The translations under genes were made by a program, and so were the position numbers. Positions 1 through 10,400 of a DNA stretch of 64,000 bases are shown one piece after another. This DNA comes from Allobrachymonas denitrificans DSM 15123 (GTDB taxonomy: Bacteria; Pseudomonadota; Gammaproteobacteria; Burkholderiales; Burkholderiaceae_C). Below the pieces are notes generated by a model. The model did no database searches, was not told where the DNA came from, and saw only the letters and a program-made list of their open reading frames with translations. Where the stretch lies: assembly GCF_900110225.1 (NCBI RefSeq), contig NZ_FOCW01000001.1, positions 496,001-560,000 of the forward strand. The letters are read 5' to 3'. The first letter of the stretch is position 1. Each line of letters begins with the position of its first letter.

Positions 1-1258
1 TGTAGCCGATGATGGGGTTGAGTGCGGTCACCAGGGCGATGGAGCGCTCGATGTTCTCGCGCAGGCGCTCTTCGTTGGCGGTGATGCCGGCGACGCAGCG
101 GTCGGCCAGCGTCATGCAGCCGGTGGTGAGCAGCGTCAGGCTGCGCGACAGGGCGTTCATGATGACCGGCTCGAAGGCGTTGAGCTGCAGCTGGCCGCCC
201 TCGGCGGCGAAGGTGACGGTGACGTCGTTGCCGAACACTTCGAAGGCCACCTGGTTGACCACTTCCGGAATCACCGGGTTGACCTTGCCGGGCATGATGG
301 AGGAACCGGCCTGCATGGCGGGCAGGTTGATTTCGCCGAAGCCGGCGCGCGGGCCGCTGGAGAGCAGACGCAGGTCATTGCAGATCTTGGAGATCTTGAC
401 GGCGATGCGCTTGAGCACGCCGGAGAGCTGCACGAAGTCGCCGCAGTCCTGCGTGGCTTCGATCAGGTTGGGCGCGGTGGACAGGTCCAGGCCGGTGATC
501 TCGCGCAGGTGGTGCAGGGCCTTGGCGGCGTACTCGGGGTGGGCCGTGATGCCGGTGCCGATGGCGGTGGCGCCCAGGTTGATTTCACGGACCAGCACTT
601 CGACGCGGATCAGGCGCGCCATGTCTTCTTCCAGCATGACGGCGTAGGTGGAGAATTCCTGGCCCAGCGTCATAGGCACGGCGTCCTGCAGCTGGGTGCG
701 GCCGATCTTGAGCAGGCCGGAGAATTCCTCGGCCTTGGCGGCGAAGGTGTCGCGCAGGTGCGCCATGGCGGCCAGCAGGCTCTTGATGGCGAAGCAGGTG
801 GCGATGCGGATGGCGGTGGGGTAGACGTCGTTGGTGCTCTGCGCCATGTTGACCTGCTCGTTCGGATGCAGGTACTGGTATTCGCCGCGCTGGTGGCCCA
901 TGAGTTCGAGCGCGCGGTTGCAGACCACTTCGTTGGCGTTCATGTTGGTGGAGGTGCCCGCACCGCCCTGGATCACGTCGACCACGAACTGGTCATGCAG
1001 GGCGCCGCTGCGGATTTCCGCGCAGGCGGCCACGATGGCGTCGCACTGTGCCTGGGGCAGCAGGCCGAGTTCGGCGTTGGCCTTGGCGGCAGCGGCCTTG
1101 ACGGAAGCCAGTGCCACGATCAGCTCGGGCATGGTGGCAATGGTGATGCCGGAAATCTGGAAGTTTTCCTGCGCGCGCAGGGTGTGGACGCCGTAGTAGG
1201 CAGAAGCGGGGACCTCGCGGTCACCCAGCAGGTCGTGTTCCAGACGGGTATCGGTCAT
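1..1258 (-). CDS. aspA: Aspartate ammonia-lyase (3' end outside window)
   Basis: Converts L-aspartate to fumarate and ammonia in the cytoplasm. The frame runs from the ATG complementary to 1256-1258 and is still open at base 1, so about 419 residues of a usual ~470 are present and the C-terminus is missing. The N-terminus contains AYYGVHTLRAQENF, typical of AspA. The fumarase/aspartase signature GSSIMPGKVN lies at residues 318-327, and its serines include the catalytic base. Fumarase C shares the fold, but the N-terminal block favours AspA. The gene is on the same strand as, and 94 bp downstream of, the AarF-like gene. Confidence 0.93.
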   Translation of the reverse strand, partial: MTDTRLEHDLLGDREVPASAYYGVHTLRAQENFQISGITIATMPELIVALASVKAAAAKANAELGLLPQAQCDAIVAACAEIRSGALHDQFVVDVIQGGAGTSTNMNANEVVCNRALELMGHQRGEYQYLHPNEQVNMAQSTNDVYPTAIRIATCFAIKSLLAAMAHLRDTFAAKAEEFSGLLKIGRTQLQDAVPMTLGQEFSTYAVMLEEDMARLIRVEVLVREINLGATAIGTGITAHPEYAAKALHHLREITGLDLSTAPNLIEATQDCGDFVQLSGVLKRIAVKISKICNDLRLLSSGPRAGFGEINLPAMQAGSSIMPGKVNPVIPEVVNQVAFEVFGNDVTVTFAAEGGQLQLNAFEPVIMNALSRSLTLLTTGCMTLADRCVAGITANEERLRENIERSIALVTALNPIIGY

Positions 1259-1351
1259 GGGGGTTCTCTCGTTGGTAAACCCTAATTTTGCTAAAGAGGG
1301 TAATTCGCACGAAAGAGCATGGTTTTTTGTTTGCGGCGAAAAAACGGCATG

Positions 1352-1368
1352 CTTACCGGAGGGGTAAG
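1352..1368 (-). terminator. Weak hairpin at the end of the AarF-like gene
   Basis: An inverted repeat CTTACC/GGTAAG with a 5-nt loop overlaps the stop codon. On the minus strand it is followed a few bases later by a run of six T. The stem is only 6 bp, so termination is uncertain. Confidence 0.25.
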
Positions 1369-2954
1369 GTTGGCGAAGGGGCAGGCTGCGGTGGCGGTGC
1401 CCAGCCGGACCAAAGGTGAGGGGCGCCGGACCAGAAACGCGCGGAGGCACGCCATGCCCATTGCCAGCCGCTCATGCTGGCGGCCATCAGCGCATGGGCC
1501 AGTTCCGCGTTCGAGACATGGGTGCCCAAGGCGCTGGCATCGAGCGGCTGCGCCAGCGAGCGGCGCGGCCATTCGGCCAGCAGTTGTGACAGGCCGCGCT
1601 GGATCAGCGGCAGGTCGGGCGATACCTCGCCGCCAAGGTCGGCGAGCACACCGGCCAGCGACAGCCAGGTCTTGCGGAACAGGGACAGGGCTGGATCGAC
1701 ATGGATGTGGCCGTCCAGGGCCAGCTGGTCCAGCAGACCGAGCAGCCAGTCGAAACCGGCCAGGCGCGGCACCGCCATGCTGCCGGGAGGAGGAATCAGG
1801 GCATCCAGTGCCTGCTCGACGCTGGCGACAAGACGGGGGTCGTCGGGGCTGATGTTTCCGAGCCGCGACACCGCCTTGCGAAGCTGGCGAGCATCGAGGG
1901 TGATGCCGCCGATCATGGCGGCCACCACGGCTTCGCGCGCCGGCTTGGGCATGGGGGCAATCAGCGCCCAGTCGAGTACGGCCAGCCGCCCGTCGTGGGT
2001 GAGCATCAGGTTGCCGCCGTGCAGGTCGCCGTGGAACAGGGCGGGGTCGTCGGGCGACCAGAAGGGTTGCGCCAGCAGCGCGTCGATGGCGATGCTGGCG
2101 AGGCGCTGACGCTCGTGATGCGGCAGCTCGGCTTCGGCAAGGGGCTGACCGTGGATGCGTTCCATGGCGGTCACCCAGGGGGCGCTCCAGGGGAGCAGGG
2201 CGGGAATGTGGATGGCCGGAGTGCAAGCGTAGAGCGCGTGCGCGGCCTGCAGGTGTGCCTGCTCGCGTTCCAGCAGGATTTCCTCGCGCAGCAGGCGGGC
2301 CACGCCATCCAGCGTGCCGGAGTAGTCCAGGGCGGGGAGTTGCAGTGCTTGCCCACGCTGTTCCAGAAAGGCGGCGATCTGCGGCAGCACGGACAGTTCC
2401 TCGTCGAGTTGCTGTGCCACGCCAGGGCGCAGCACCTTGAAGACGCCCTCGTGCGTGCCTTGCTTATCCTGCCAGTGGAAGGGCAGGACCAGTGCCACGC
2501 TGCCTTCGGCCAGCGGCTCTTCTGCAATCACCAGTTGGGCTGCGGGCGTGGCAGATGCGCTGACATGGGACTGCAGCTGCTGCCTCAGCGCTGCCACAGT
2601 GCCGGAGTCCGTGCGGGCCGGCGTGGATTCGAGTTGGCGCAGCTGCTCGCGCAGGGCCTGCGGCAGGTGCTGCTGGCGTGCCAGCACCTGACCGAGCTTG
2701 TGCAGCGTGGGACATTGCAGCAGCAGGGTGGTAATCCGTTCGGGCAGCGGTGCGTCCAGCGCGAGGGAGGCCTGTGTCTGGGCGATGGCTTCGATGCGGG
2801 CGGGTGGCAGCGTGTTGAGAAACTGCGCCAGCCCTTCCAGCACCAGCGGCTCCCACTGGCTGAGCGAGCGCGGCAGCAGGGCGCCCACGCCCAGCGCAGA
2901 CAGCCATGCGGGATCGAAGGTGAAGGTGTCGGCGGCGGCGTCGGGAGTGGTCAT
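1353..2954 (-). CDS. ABC1/AarF-UbiB family atypical kinase-like protein
   Basis: Predicted cytoplasmic 533-residue protein of the ABC1/ADCK/UbiB superfamily, whose members are atypical kinases or ATPases often linked to ubiquinone metabolism. Visible landmarks are a candidate ATP-binding lysine in GVFKVLRPG (near residue 173), the catalytic-loop motif HGDLHGGNLM (308-317) and a metal-binding-like LDW (327-329). The first ~145 residues are family-unspecific and helical. The start MTTPDAA was chosen because the ~60 codons upstream encode an Arg/Pro/Cys-rich stretch with no family resemblance. It is not the usual ubiB (no visible C-terminal TM pair and no ubiE/ubiJ neighbours), so I give no symbol and no substrate. 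Confidence 0.75.
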   Translation of the reverse strand: MTTPDAAADTFTFDPAWLSALGVGALLPRSLSQWEPLVLEGLAQFLNTLPPARIEAIAQTQASLALDAPLPERITTLLLQCPTLHKLGQVLARQQHLPQALREQLRQLESTPARTDSGTVAALRQQLQSHVSASATPAAQLVIAEEPLAEGSVALVLPFHWQDKQGTHEGVFKVLRPGVAQQLDEELSVLPQIAAFLEQRGQALQLPALDYSGTLDGVARLLREEILLEREQAHLQAAHALYACTPAIHIPALLPWSAPWVTAMERIHGQPLAEAELPHHERQRLASIAIDALLAQPFWSPDDPALFHGDLHGGNLMLTHDGRLAVLDWALIAPMPKPAREAVVAAMIGGITLDARQLRKAVSRLGNISPDDPRLVASVEQALDALIPPPGSMAVPRLAGFDWLLGLLDQLALDGHIHVDPALSLFRKTWLSLAGVLADLGGEVSPDLPLIQRGLSQLLAEWPRRSLAQPLDASALGTHVSNAELAHALMAASMSGWQWAWRASARFWSGAPHLWSGWAPPPQPAPSPTLPLR

Positions 2955-3206
2955 GGATGGAGCGGTGAAGGCAAGCGGGCGCGGATTCCCCGGGAAGCAG
3001 CAAATGGGAGGCCGGATCCGGCGCAGGACGGGCCATTTGCGGTGCGGGGGACAGACTGCCAGTCTAGGCCGGACGCATGACAGCCGGCTTGCACAAGCAA
3101 CGAAAGGCAGGGGTCTGCCTGTTTTTTGCACAGAGATGGCAGGAAGCAGCTTGATGCAGTAAAATGGAAGGTTTCACACCAACACTATTCAGGACAGGAC
3201 ACCATC

Positions 3207-3365
3207 ATGGGCAACAAGATCGTTACCGAAGCCGACCGCAAAGCAACCAAGCCGCTGCCGGGCGCTCCCCGCCTCAAGGCCGGCGCTGGCCAGCGCAGCA
3301 GCCTGGAGCGCGGCTCCCACACCCGCAGCAAGAAGAACCCCGGCAAGCGTCCGCACCAGGGTTGA
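3207..3365 (+). CDS. Small basic protein of unknown function (52 aa)
   Basis: Short reading frame starting MGNKIVTEADRKATK and ending in a Lys/Arg/Gly/Pro-rich tail (TRSKKNPGKRPHQG). I do not recognise the family. Support for a real gene: AGGAC-type ribosome-binding sequence about 8 bases before the ATG, a TAAAAT -10-like element at 3160-3165, and a strong intrinsic terminator 32 bp after the stop. The composition (no Cys, Trp or hydrophobic segment; many Lys/Arg) suggests a nucleic-acid- or ribosome-associated, probably disordered peptide. That role is inference from composition only. Confidence 0.6.
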   Translation: MGNKIVTEADRKATKPLPGAPRLKAGAGQRSSLERGSHTRSKKNPGKRPHQG

Positions 3366-3396
3366 TGGCTGGCTGCCACGGGCGGCTTGACCACGC

Positions 3397-3453
3397 AAAA
3401 GGCGACTGCCTGAGCTGCTCCCTTTGGGGAAGGCTCAGGCAGTCGCCTTTTTT
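3397..3453 (+). terminator. Strong intrinsic terminator between the small gene and panC
   Basis: A 19-bp perfect stem (AAAAGGCGACTGCCTGAGC with its complement at 3433-3451) ends in a T-run on the plus strand. The A-run on the other side means it may also stop panBC transcripts arriving from the right. Confidence 0.85.
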
Positions 3454-3476
3454 GTGGTTGAAGCGCCGAGGCTTGC

Positions 3477-4322
3477 TCAGGCGTCGATTTCGAGGTTGTC
3501 GATCAGGCGCGCACGGCCCAGTTGGGACGCGGCCAGCACGACCAGGGCGCGGTCATCCACGGTGGCGGCCTGCAGGTCCATGCGGTTGGTGATGCGGATG
3601 TAGTCGGTCTTCCAGCCGCGTGCATCCAGTTCTGCACAGGCGCGTTCGCACAGGCTGGCGTAGTCGCGCTCGCCTTGCTGCACGGCGCTGCGGATGCCTT
3701 CCAGGGTGCGGCGCAGCTGCGGGGCTTCGGCGCGCTCGGCGTCCGTCAGGTAGCCATTGCGCGAGGACAGGGCCAGGCCGTCGTCGGCGCGCTCGGTATC
3801 GATGCCCACGATCTCCACCGGCATGTTCAGGTCGCGCACCATGCCCTCGATCACCTTGAGCTGCTGGTAGTCCTTCTTGCCGAAAATGGCCACGTCGGGC
3901 TGCACCAGATTGAACAGCTTGGTCACCACGGTGGCGACGCCCCGGAAATGGCCGGGACGGAACTCGCCGCACAGGCGGTTCTGCAGTTCGGGCGGCTCGA
4001 CGAAGTACTGTTGCGGCCCGTAGGGGTAGAGTTCTTCCACGCCGGGGTGGAACACTGCGTCGACGCCGGCGGTCTGCAGCTTTTCGCAGTCGGCATCGAA
4101 GGTGCGGGGGTACTTGCTCAGGTCTTCGTTGGGGCCGAACTGGATCGGGTTGACGAAGATCGAGGCGATGACCTTGCCTGCCTTCTGTGTGGCGCGGTTG
4201 CGCGCCTCGTGGCACAGCGCGATATGGCCGGAGTGCAGGTTGCCCATGGTGGGCACAAAGGCCACATGACCGGCCTGGGCGCGCCAGGCGCGCAGTTCGG
4301 CAACCGTCGTCAGGATCTGCAT
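3477..4322 (-). CDS. panC: Pantoate--beta-alanine ligase
   Basis: Joins pantoate and beta-alanine with ATP to give pantothenate, the last step of vitamin B5 synthesis. 281 residues, the normal length. Motifs: MGNLHSGH (HxGH nucleotidyl-transferase motif), KDYQQL, and SSRNGYL (ATP/pantoate site). The ATG at 4322 is preceded by GGAGG with a 6-nt spacer (TCTTCC). A TTG 18 bases upstream is in frame but has no better site. It lies 25 bp downstream of panB on the same strand, so the two probably form one transcript. Confidence 0.96.
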   Translation of the reverse strand: MQILTTVAELRAWRAQAGHVAFVPTMGNLHSGHIALCHEARNRATQKAGKVIASIFVNPIQFGPNEDLSKYPRTFDADCEKLQTAGVDAVFHPGVEELYPYGPQQYFVEPPELQNRLCGEFRPGHFRGVATVVTKLFNLVQPDVAIFGKKDYQQLKVIEGMVRDLNMPVEIVGIDTERADDGLALSSRNGYLTDAERAEAPQLRRTLEGIRSAVQQGERDYASLCERACAELDARGWKTDYIRITNRMDLQAATVDDRALVVLAASQLGRARLIDNLEIDA

Positions 4323-4347
4323 GGAAGACCTCCGTGGCAAATATGGA

Positions 4348-5139
4348 TCAATAGCAGTGTTCGGGCGCAGGGAAGGTGGCGGCCTTGACCTGCTGCACGT
4401 AATTGCTCACGGCCTGCTGGATGGTGCCTGCATCGGCCATGAAGTTCTTGACGAAGCGGGCCTTCTTGCCCGGATAGACGTCGAGCATGTCGTGCATGAC
4501 CAGTACCTGGCCGTCGGTTTCGGGGCCGGCACCGATGCCGATGGTGGGCACGGCGATGCTGCGCGACACTTCGCCGGCCAGCGCGGCGGGCACCATTTCC
4601 ATCAGCAGCATGTGGGCGCCGGCTTCGGTCAGGGTGCGGGCATCCTGCAGCAGCTGGGCTGCCTGCATGTCGCCCTTGCCCTGCACCTTGTAGCCGCCCA
4701 GCGTGTTGACGGACTGCGGCGTGAGGCCGATATGGGCACAGACCGGAATCCCGCGCGCTACCAGGAAGGCGATGGTTTCTGCCATGAAGGCGCCGCCTTC
4801 GAGCTTGACCATTTCGGCACCGGCCTGCATCAGGGCGACGGAGCTGGCAAAGGCCTGTTCCTTGTCCTGCTGATAGCTGCCGAAGGGCAGGTCGGCCAGC
4901 ACCAGCGCATCGCCGGCACCGCGTGCCACGCAGCGCGTGTGGTAAACCATGTCCTGCAGGGTGACGGGCAGCGTGCTGCCGGCGCCCTGCACCACCATGC
5001 CGAGCGAATCGCCCACCAGCAGCATGTCCACGCCGCACTGGTTCATCAGGCTGGCAAAGCTGGCGTCGTAGCAGGTCAGCATGGCAATCTTGCTGCCTTC
5101 CGACTTCATCTTCTGCAGGGTGGTGACCGTATGTTTCAT
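4348..5139 (-). CDS. panB: 3-methyl-2-oxobutanoate hydroxymethyltransferase
   Basis: Transfers a hydroxymethyl group from methylene-tetrahydrofolate to alpha-ketoisovalerate, giving ketopantoate. 263 residues, the usual length. Typical blocks are [39 protein letters not shown] and [13 protein letters not shown] carries the metal-binding Asp of the family. AGGAGAG precedes the ATG by 7 bases. First gene of a panBC pair. Ketopantoate reductase (panE) is not in the window. Confidence 0.97.
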   Translation of the reverse strand: MKHTVTTLQKMKSEGSKIAMLTCYDASFASLMNQCGVDMLLVGDSLGMVVQGAGSTLPVTLQDMVYHTRCVARGAGDALVLADLPFGSYQQDKEQAFASSVALMQAGAEMVKLEGGAFMAETIAFLVARGIPVCAHIGLTPQSVNTLGGYKVQGKGDMQAAQLLQDARTLTEAGAHMLLMEMVPAALAGEVSRSIAVPTIGIGAGPETDGQVLVMHDMLDVYPGKKARFVKNFMADAGTIQQAVSNYVQQVKAATFPAPEHCY

Positions 5140-5233
5140 GAACCTCTCTCCTTGCCGGTGTGGCGGGATGACTGCAACAGAGCGCGGATTGTAGTACCGC
5201 AGGCTGGTGTTTGTGCAGACGGGGCTGAGGATA

Positions 5234-5899
5234 TCAGAGCGGGCGGCGCAAGTGGGGGCTTTGCGACAACATGTCGGCGCAGGCCCGCACCATGGGCTCG
5301 GCGCAGTGGCGCATGTCCAGCCGCTGCGGCTCGGACAGCCACAGCGAGGTCAGGCCGAACAGGCTGGACATGAACGCGGCCTGGGCCAGATCGATGTCCA
5401 GATCAAGCGGCAGCAGGCCGTGGCGCTGACCCGACAGGAGCGCCGTACGCATGTGCTGGCGCCAGATGTCGCGGTGGCTGGCCAGCACGCGCAGAATCCC
5501 TTCGTTGCCCGGGGTGGCTTCGCACTTGAGATGCAGCACGGCGGCAAACTTGCACAGCACCGGGTCATCCACCAGGCGGCGGTAATAGGCGATGCAGGAC
5601 TCGATCAGGATGTTCCAGGCCTGCGGGTTGACGGCCCCGTCTTCGCAGGAGAGCTTGGCGCGGATGTCCTTGAAGTGCGCCTGGCACAGGGCATCGAACA
5701 GGTCTTCCTTGTTGCGGAAATGCCAGTAGAGGGCGCCGCGCGTGACGCCGGCCGTGCGCGCGATTTCATCCAGGGACGCACGCGCCACGCCGCGCGCATG
5801 GAATACTTCCAGGGCGGCTTCGAGCAGGTGCTGGCGGGTCTGGAGGGCTTCCTCGCGGGTGCGTTTCACTGTAATAGCCTGGGTTGTGAGCGGGGGCAT
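5234..5899 (-). CDS. acrR: TetR/AcrR-family repressor of the adjacent efflux operon
   Basis: 221-residue TetR-type regulator. The N-terminal helix-turn-helix (residues ~15-65, with [16 protein letters not shown] and [18 protein letters not shown]) closely follows the AcrR/TtgR/MtrR pattern. The C-terminal two thirds form the drug-binding/dimer domain. The gene is divergent from the RND efflux operon, and an 18-bp palindrome resembling the E. coli AcrR operator lies between them. The inferred role is local repression of the pump, relieved by hydrophobic ligands. Autoregulation is likely because the operator lies 22 bp from its own start codon. Confidence 0.88.
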   Translation of the reverse strand: MPPLTTQAITVKRTREEALQTRQHLLEAALEVFHARGVARASLDEIARTAGVTRGALYWHFRNKEDLFDALCQAHFKDIRAKLSCEDGAVNPQAWNILIESCIAYYRRLVDDPVLCKFAAVLHLKCEATPGNEGILRVLASHRDIWRQHMRTALLSGQRHGLLPLDLDIDLAQAAFMSSLFGLTSLWLSEPQRLDMRHCAEPMVRACADMLSQSPHLRRPL

Positions 5900-5920
5900 T
5901 CTAGCATTCTGTCACCATCA

Positions 5921-5938
5921 ACATACATGCCTGTATGT
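5921..5938. promoter_or_regulatory. AcrR-type operator palindrome
   Basis: Reads ACATACAtgccTGTATGT, 7-bp perfect arms with a 4-bp centre. The arms match the ACATACA half-sites of the E. coli acrAB operator (established knowledge). It overlaps the -10 element for the efflux operon, the expected place for a repressor site. Confidence 0.75.
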
Positions 5939-5943
5939 ATAAT
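5938..5943 (+). promoter_or_regulatory. -10 element of the efflux operon promoter
   Basis: Consensus TATAAT starting on the last base of the operator palindrome. No good -35 hexamer is visible at 16-18 bp. The leader to the adaptor ATG would be about 185 nt. Confidence 0.5.
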
Positions 5944-6135
5944 TTCGACACGTCATGTGCATGTGTGAACGGGGCCGGTTGTGGGCCCCGCTTGCGTTGC
6001 GCCCGCTGTGCCTGTCACGATTTGCTCGCACAATGGCACATTGCGCTGATCTCCCGCATTCGCCCAGGCTGCAGGCACGCGGAACCGTCCGCAGGCCGCT
6101 CAGGCTTTCGCAGAACCATTCGATACGGAACAAGC

Positions 6136-7434
6136 ATGAAGAAGAAACGACCGACATTCCTCCACGGCGCGCGACTGGGCGTGCCCGCACTGGTGCTCGG
6201 CACAGCGCTTGCACTTGCGGCATGTGGCAAGAAAGACCCCGCAGCGCCAGGGGCACAGGGAGCCGGAGCGCCGCCTCCGCCGTCGGTTGGCGTGGTGGTG
6301 GTGCAGCCGGGCAATCTGCCGGTGCTGACCGAGCTGCCCGGTCGTCTGGAGGCGTCGCGCATTGCGCAGGTGCGTGCGCGTGCCACCGGCGTGGTGCAGC
6401 GTCGCCTGTTTACCGAAGGGGGATGGGTCAATGCCGGCCAGCCGCTGTTCCAGATTGACAGCGCGCCGTACCAGGCTGCGCTGCAGAGCGCGCGCGCCAG
6501 CCTGGCCCGTGCCCAGGCATTGCTGGGACAGACCAGCGCGCAGGCCCGCCGTTTTGCACCGCTGGCTGCCGCCAATGCGATCAGCAAGCAGGAATATGAC
6601 AACGCACTGGCGGCCGAGAAGGCCTCCCGTGCCGAAGTGCTGGCGGCCCAGGCAGCCGTGCGTACGGCCAACATCAACCTCGGTTACGCCCGCGTGACGG
6701 CGCCGATTTCCGGCCGCATCGGCAAGGCGCTGGTGACCGAGGGTGCCATGGTCAGTGCCAACGAGGGCACGCAGCTGGCCGTGATCCAGCAAACCAATCC
6801 GATGGTGGTGAACTTCACCCAGTCTGCCAGCGAGCTGCTCAAGCTGCGCACGGCGGCGGGCGCCACCGGTGTGGGCTCCAACCCCGAAGTGAACGTGCTG
6901 CTGGAAGACGGCAGCGTGTACGCGCACCGCGCGCGCCTGTTGTTCACCGATGTGACGGTGGACCAGGCGACCGGCCAGGTCAACCTGCGTGCGGAAGTGC
7001 CCAACCCCGACGGCATGCTGCTGCCCGGACTGTATGTGCGCGTGCAGATCGAGCAGGCGCGCATGGACAACGTGATCCTGCTGCCGCAACAGGCCGTGAC
7101 GCGCGGCAATGCCGGCGATACCGTGCTGGTGGTCAAGCAGGATGGCAGCTTTGGTCCGCGTCCGGTCAAGCTCGGCCCGGCTCAGGGTAGCCAGTGGATC
7201 GTGCTGTCCGGCCTGCAGCCGGGTGAGCAGGTGATCGTGGATGGCGTGATGAAGCTGCGTCCGGGCATGCAGAAGGTCAAGGCCGTGCCGTGGCAGGGGG
7301 CTGCGACACCTGCGGCGGGCACATCGGCGCCGGCTTCCGCACCGGCTGCGGCCGCGGCGAGTGCGCCTGATGCTGCTGCAGCAGCTTCTGCACCCGCCAG
7401 TGCGGCCTCCGGTTCCAGCGCCCCGCGCGGCTGA
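6136..7434 (+). CDS. acrA: RND efflux periplasmic adaptor (AcrA/MexA type) lipoprotein
   Basis: Membrane-fusion subunit linking the inner-membrane pump to the outer-membrane channel. 432 residues from MKKKRPTFLHG; the in-frame extension upstream crosses the promoter and is rejected. Signal peptide with lipobox LAAC, lipidated Cys at residue 30. Then lipoyl half-motifs (VRARATGVVQRRLF, VTAPISGRIGK), a coiled-coil hairpin rich in Ala/Arg between them, and the beta-barrel and membrane-proximal domains. The last ~45 residues are an Ala/Pro/Ser-rich tail absent from E. coli AcrA. Followed after 18 bp by the pump gene. Confidence 0.93.
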   Translation: MKKKRPTFLHGARLGVPALVLGTALALAACGKKDPAAPGAQGAGAPPPPSVGVVVVQPGNLPVLTELPGRLEASRIAQVRARATGVVQRRLFTEGGWVNAGQPLFQIDSAPYQAALQSARASLARAQALLGQTSAQARRFAPLAAANAISKQEYDNALAAEKASRAEVLAAQAAVRTANINLGYARVTAPISGRIGKALVTEGAMVSANEGTQLAVIQQTNPMVVNFTQSASELLKLRTAAGATGVGSNPEVNVLLEDGSVYAHRARLLFTDVTVDQATGQVNLRAEVPNPDGMLLPGLYVRVQIEQARMDNVILLPQQAVTRGNAGDTVLVVKQDGSFGPRPVKLGPAQGSQWIVLSGLQPGEQVIVDGVMKLRPGMQKVKAVPWQGAATPAAGTSAPASAPAAAAASAPDAAAAASAPASAASGSSAPRG

Positions 7435-7452
7435 TAGCGGGGACCAGACACC

Positions 7453-10400
7453 ATGGCCAAGTTCTTTATCGATCGCCCCATCTTTGCGTGGGTGATCGCG
7501 CTGTTCATCATCGTGCTGGGCGCACTGTCCATCACGCAGCTGCCGATTGCGCAGTATCCGGCGGTAGCGCCGCCCACCATCGTCATCAACGCCGCCTACC
7601 CGGGTGCTTCGGCCCAGACCATGGATGACAGCGTGCTGTCCGTGATCGAGCGCGAGATGAACGGTACCCCCGGCCTGGCCTACATGGAATCGGTCTCGCA
7701 GGCCGATGGCACGGGCTCGGTGACGCTGAGTTTCGAGCCGGGCACCGACGCCGACATGGCGCAGGTGGACGTGCAGAACCGCCTGAGCCGTGCCCAGCCG
7801 CGCCTGCCTTCGGTGGTGGTACAGAACGGCGTGCGCGTGGACAAGGCGCGTTCCAACTTCCTGATGTTCGTGATGCTGTCGTCGGATGATCCGAATGCCC
7901 GCATCGACGCCATGACCGACTATGCGGCGCGCAACGTGCTGCCGGAAATCCAGCGTCTGCCCGGCATTGGCCAGGCGCAGCTGTTCGGCGCCGAGCGCGC
8001 CATGCGCGTCTGGATCGACCCGGCCAAGCTGCAGGGCTATAACCTGAGCGCGGCCGATGTGGCTGCGGCCATCCGCGAGCAGAACGCACAGGTGTCTGCC
8101 GGTACGCTGGGCGACCTGCCCAATGTGCAGGGCGTGACCATGAGCGCCACGGTGGTGGTGCCGGGCCAGCTGGCCAATGCCGAGCAGTTCGGCAACATCA
8201 TCCTGCGTGCCAGTGCCGATGGCGCTGCCGTGCGCCTGAAGGACGTGGCGCGCATCGAACTGGGTTCGCAGCAGTATGCGACGTCGGCGCGCCTGAACGG
8301 CAAGGCTGCCGTGGGTATTGGCGTGCAGCTGGCACCGTCCGGCAACGCGCTGGCTTCGGCCACGGCGGTGAAGGAACGCATGGCGGAGCTGCAGCGCTTC
8401 TTCCCGAAGGGCATGAACTGGACCGTGCCGTATGACAGCTCGGAGTTCATCCAGATCTCCATCACCAAGGTGGTGTACACGCTGCTGGAAGCCGTGGCGC
8501 TGGTGTTCCTGGTGATGCTGCTGTTCCTGCAGAACATCCGCTACACCATCATCCCGACCATTGTGGTGCCGGTGGCGCTGCTGGGTACCTTCGGTGCGCT
8601 GCTGGCGCTGGGATTCTCGATCAACGTGCTGACCATGTTCGGCATGGTGCTGGTGATCGGTATCGTGGTGGACGATGCCATCGTGGTGGTGGAGAACGTG
8701 GAGCGGATCATGAGCGATGAGGGGCTGCCACCACTGGAAGCCACGCGCAAGGCCATGTCGCAGATCTCGGGCGCCATCATCGGCGTGACCGTGGTGCTGA
8801 TTGCCGTGTTCGTGCCGTTGGCTTTCTTTGCCGGCTCCATTGGCAACATCTACCGCCAGTTCTCGGCGGTGATGGCGGTGTCGATCGCATTCTCGGCCTT
8901 CCTGGCACTGTCGCTGACGCCGGCGCTGTGCGCCACCATCCTCAAGCCGGTGGCTGCCGGCCACCATGAGGAGAAGAAGGGCTTCTTCGGCTGGTTCAAC
9001 AAGCGCTTTGCGCGCACCGCCAAGGGCTACGAGGGCTGGGTGGCCAAGCTGCTGCGCCGTGGCGGCCGCATGATGGTGATCTATGCGGCGCTGATCGCGG
9101 TGGTGGGCCTGCTGTTCCTGCGCCTGCCGACCGGCTTCCTGCCGCAGGAAGACCAGGGCAACCTGATCGTGAACGTGCAGCTGCCGCCGGGCGCCACGCA
9201 GGAGCGTACGCGCAACGTGATGCAGGAGGTGGAAGGCTTCATGCTCAAGCAGCCTGAAGTGCGCACCATGGTGAGCGTGCTGGGCTTCAGCTTTGCCGGC
9301 CGTGGCCAGAACGCGGCGCTGGCCTTCGTGACGCTGAAGGACTGGTCCGAGCGTGAAGCGGGTGCCGATGCGATCGTGGGTCGTGCCATGGGGGCATTCA
9401 GCCAGATCCGCGATGCCTTCGTGTTTGCTGTGACGCCGCCGGCGATTCCCGAACTGGGTTCGGCCTCCGGCTTTACCTTCCGTCTGCAGGACCGTGGCGA
9501 CAATGGCCACGACGCCCTGGTGCAGGCGCGCAACCAGCTGCTTGGCATGGCGATGCAGAGCAAGGTGCTGGCCGGCGTGCGTCCGGACGGTCTGGAGGAT
9601 GCGCAGCAGTTGCAGGTGGACATCGACCGCGAGCGGGCGCTGGCACAGGGCGTGAGCGTGGCCTCCATCAACGCGGCCATCGGTACCGCGCTGGGTTCGC
9701 AGTACGTGAATGATTTTCCCAACGCCGGGCGCATGCAGCGTGTGGTGGTGCAGGCGGAGGCCGCATCCCGCATGCAGGATGCGGACATCCTCAAGCTGAC
9801 GGTGACCAACAACCGCGGCCAGGCCGTGCCGCTGTCGGCAGTGGCGACCACACGCTGGATCACCGGCCCGATGCAGTCCATCCGCTACAACGGCTATCCG
9901 GCCATGCGGATTGCGGGCAGTGCCGCCCCGGGCTACAGCACGGGCGAGGCCATGGCCGAGATGGAAATGCTGGCCGGCAAGCTGCCGCCGGGCTTCGGCT
10001 TCGAGTGGACTGGCCAGTCGCGTGAAGAAAAACTGGCGGGTGCCCAGGCCATCCTGCTGTATGGCTTTGCCATTCTGGCGGTGTTCCTGTGCCTGGCAGC
10101 CCTGTACGAGAGCTGGTCGATCCCGTTCTCGGTGATTCTGGTGGTGCCGCTGGGCGTGCTGGGGGTGCTGCTGGGGGTGACCGCACGGGGCATGGTCAAT
10201 GACGTGTACTTCCAGGTGGGCCTGGTGACCATCATCGGCCTGTCGGCGAAGAACGCCATCCTGATCGTGGAGTTTGCCAAGGACTTGCAGGCGCAGGGCA
10301 AGAGTCCGCTGGAAGCGGCGCTGGCTGCGGCGCACCTGCGCTTCCGCCCGATCGTGATGACCTCGCTGGCCTTCATTCTGGGCGTGCTGCCGCTGGTGCT

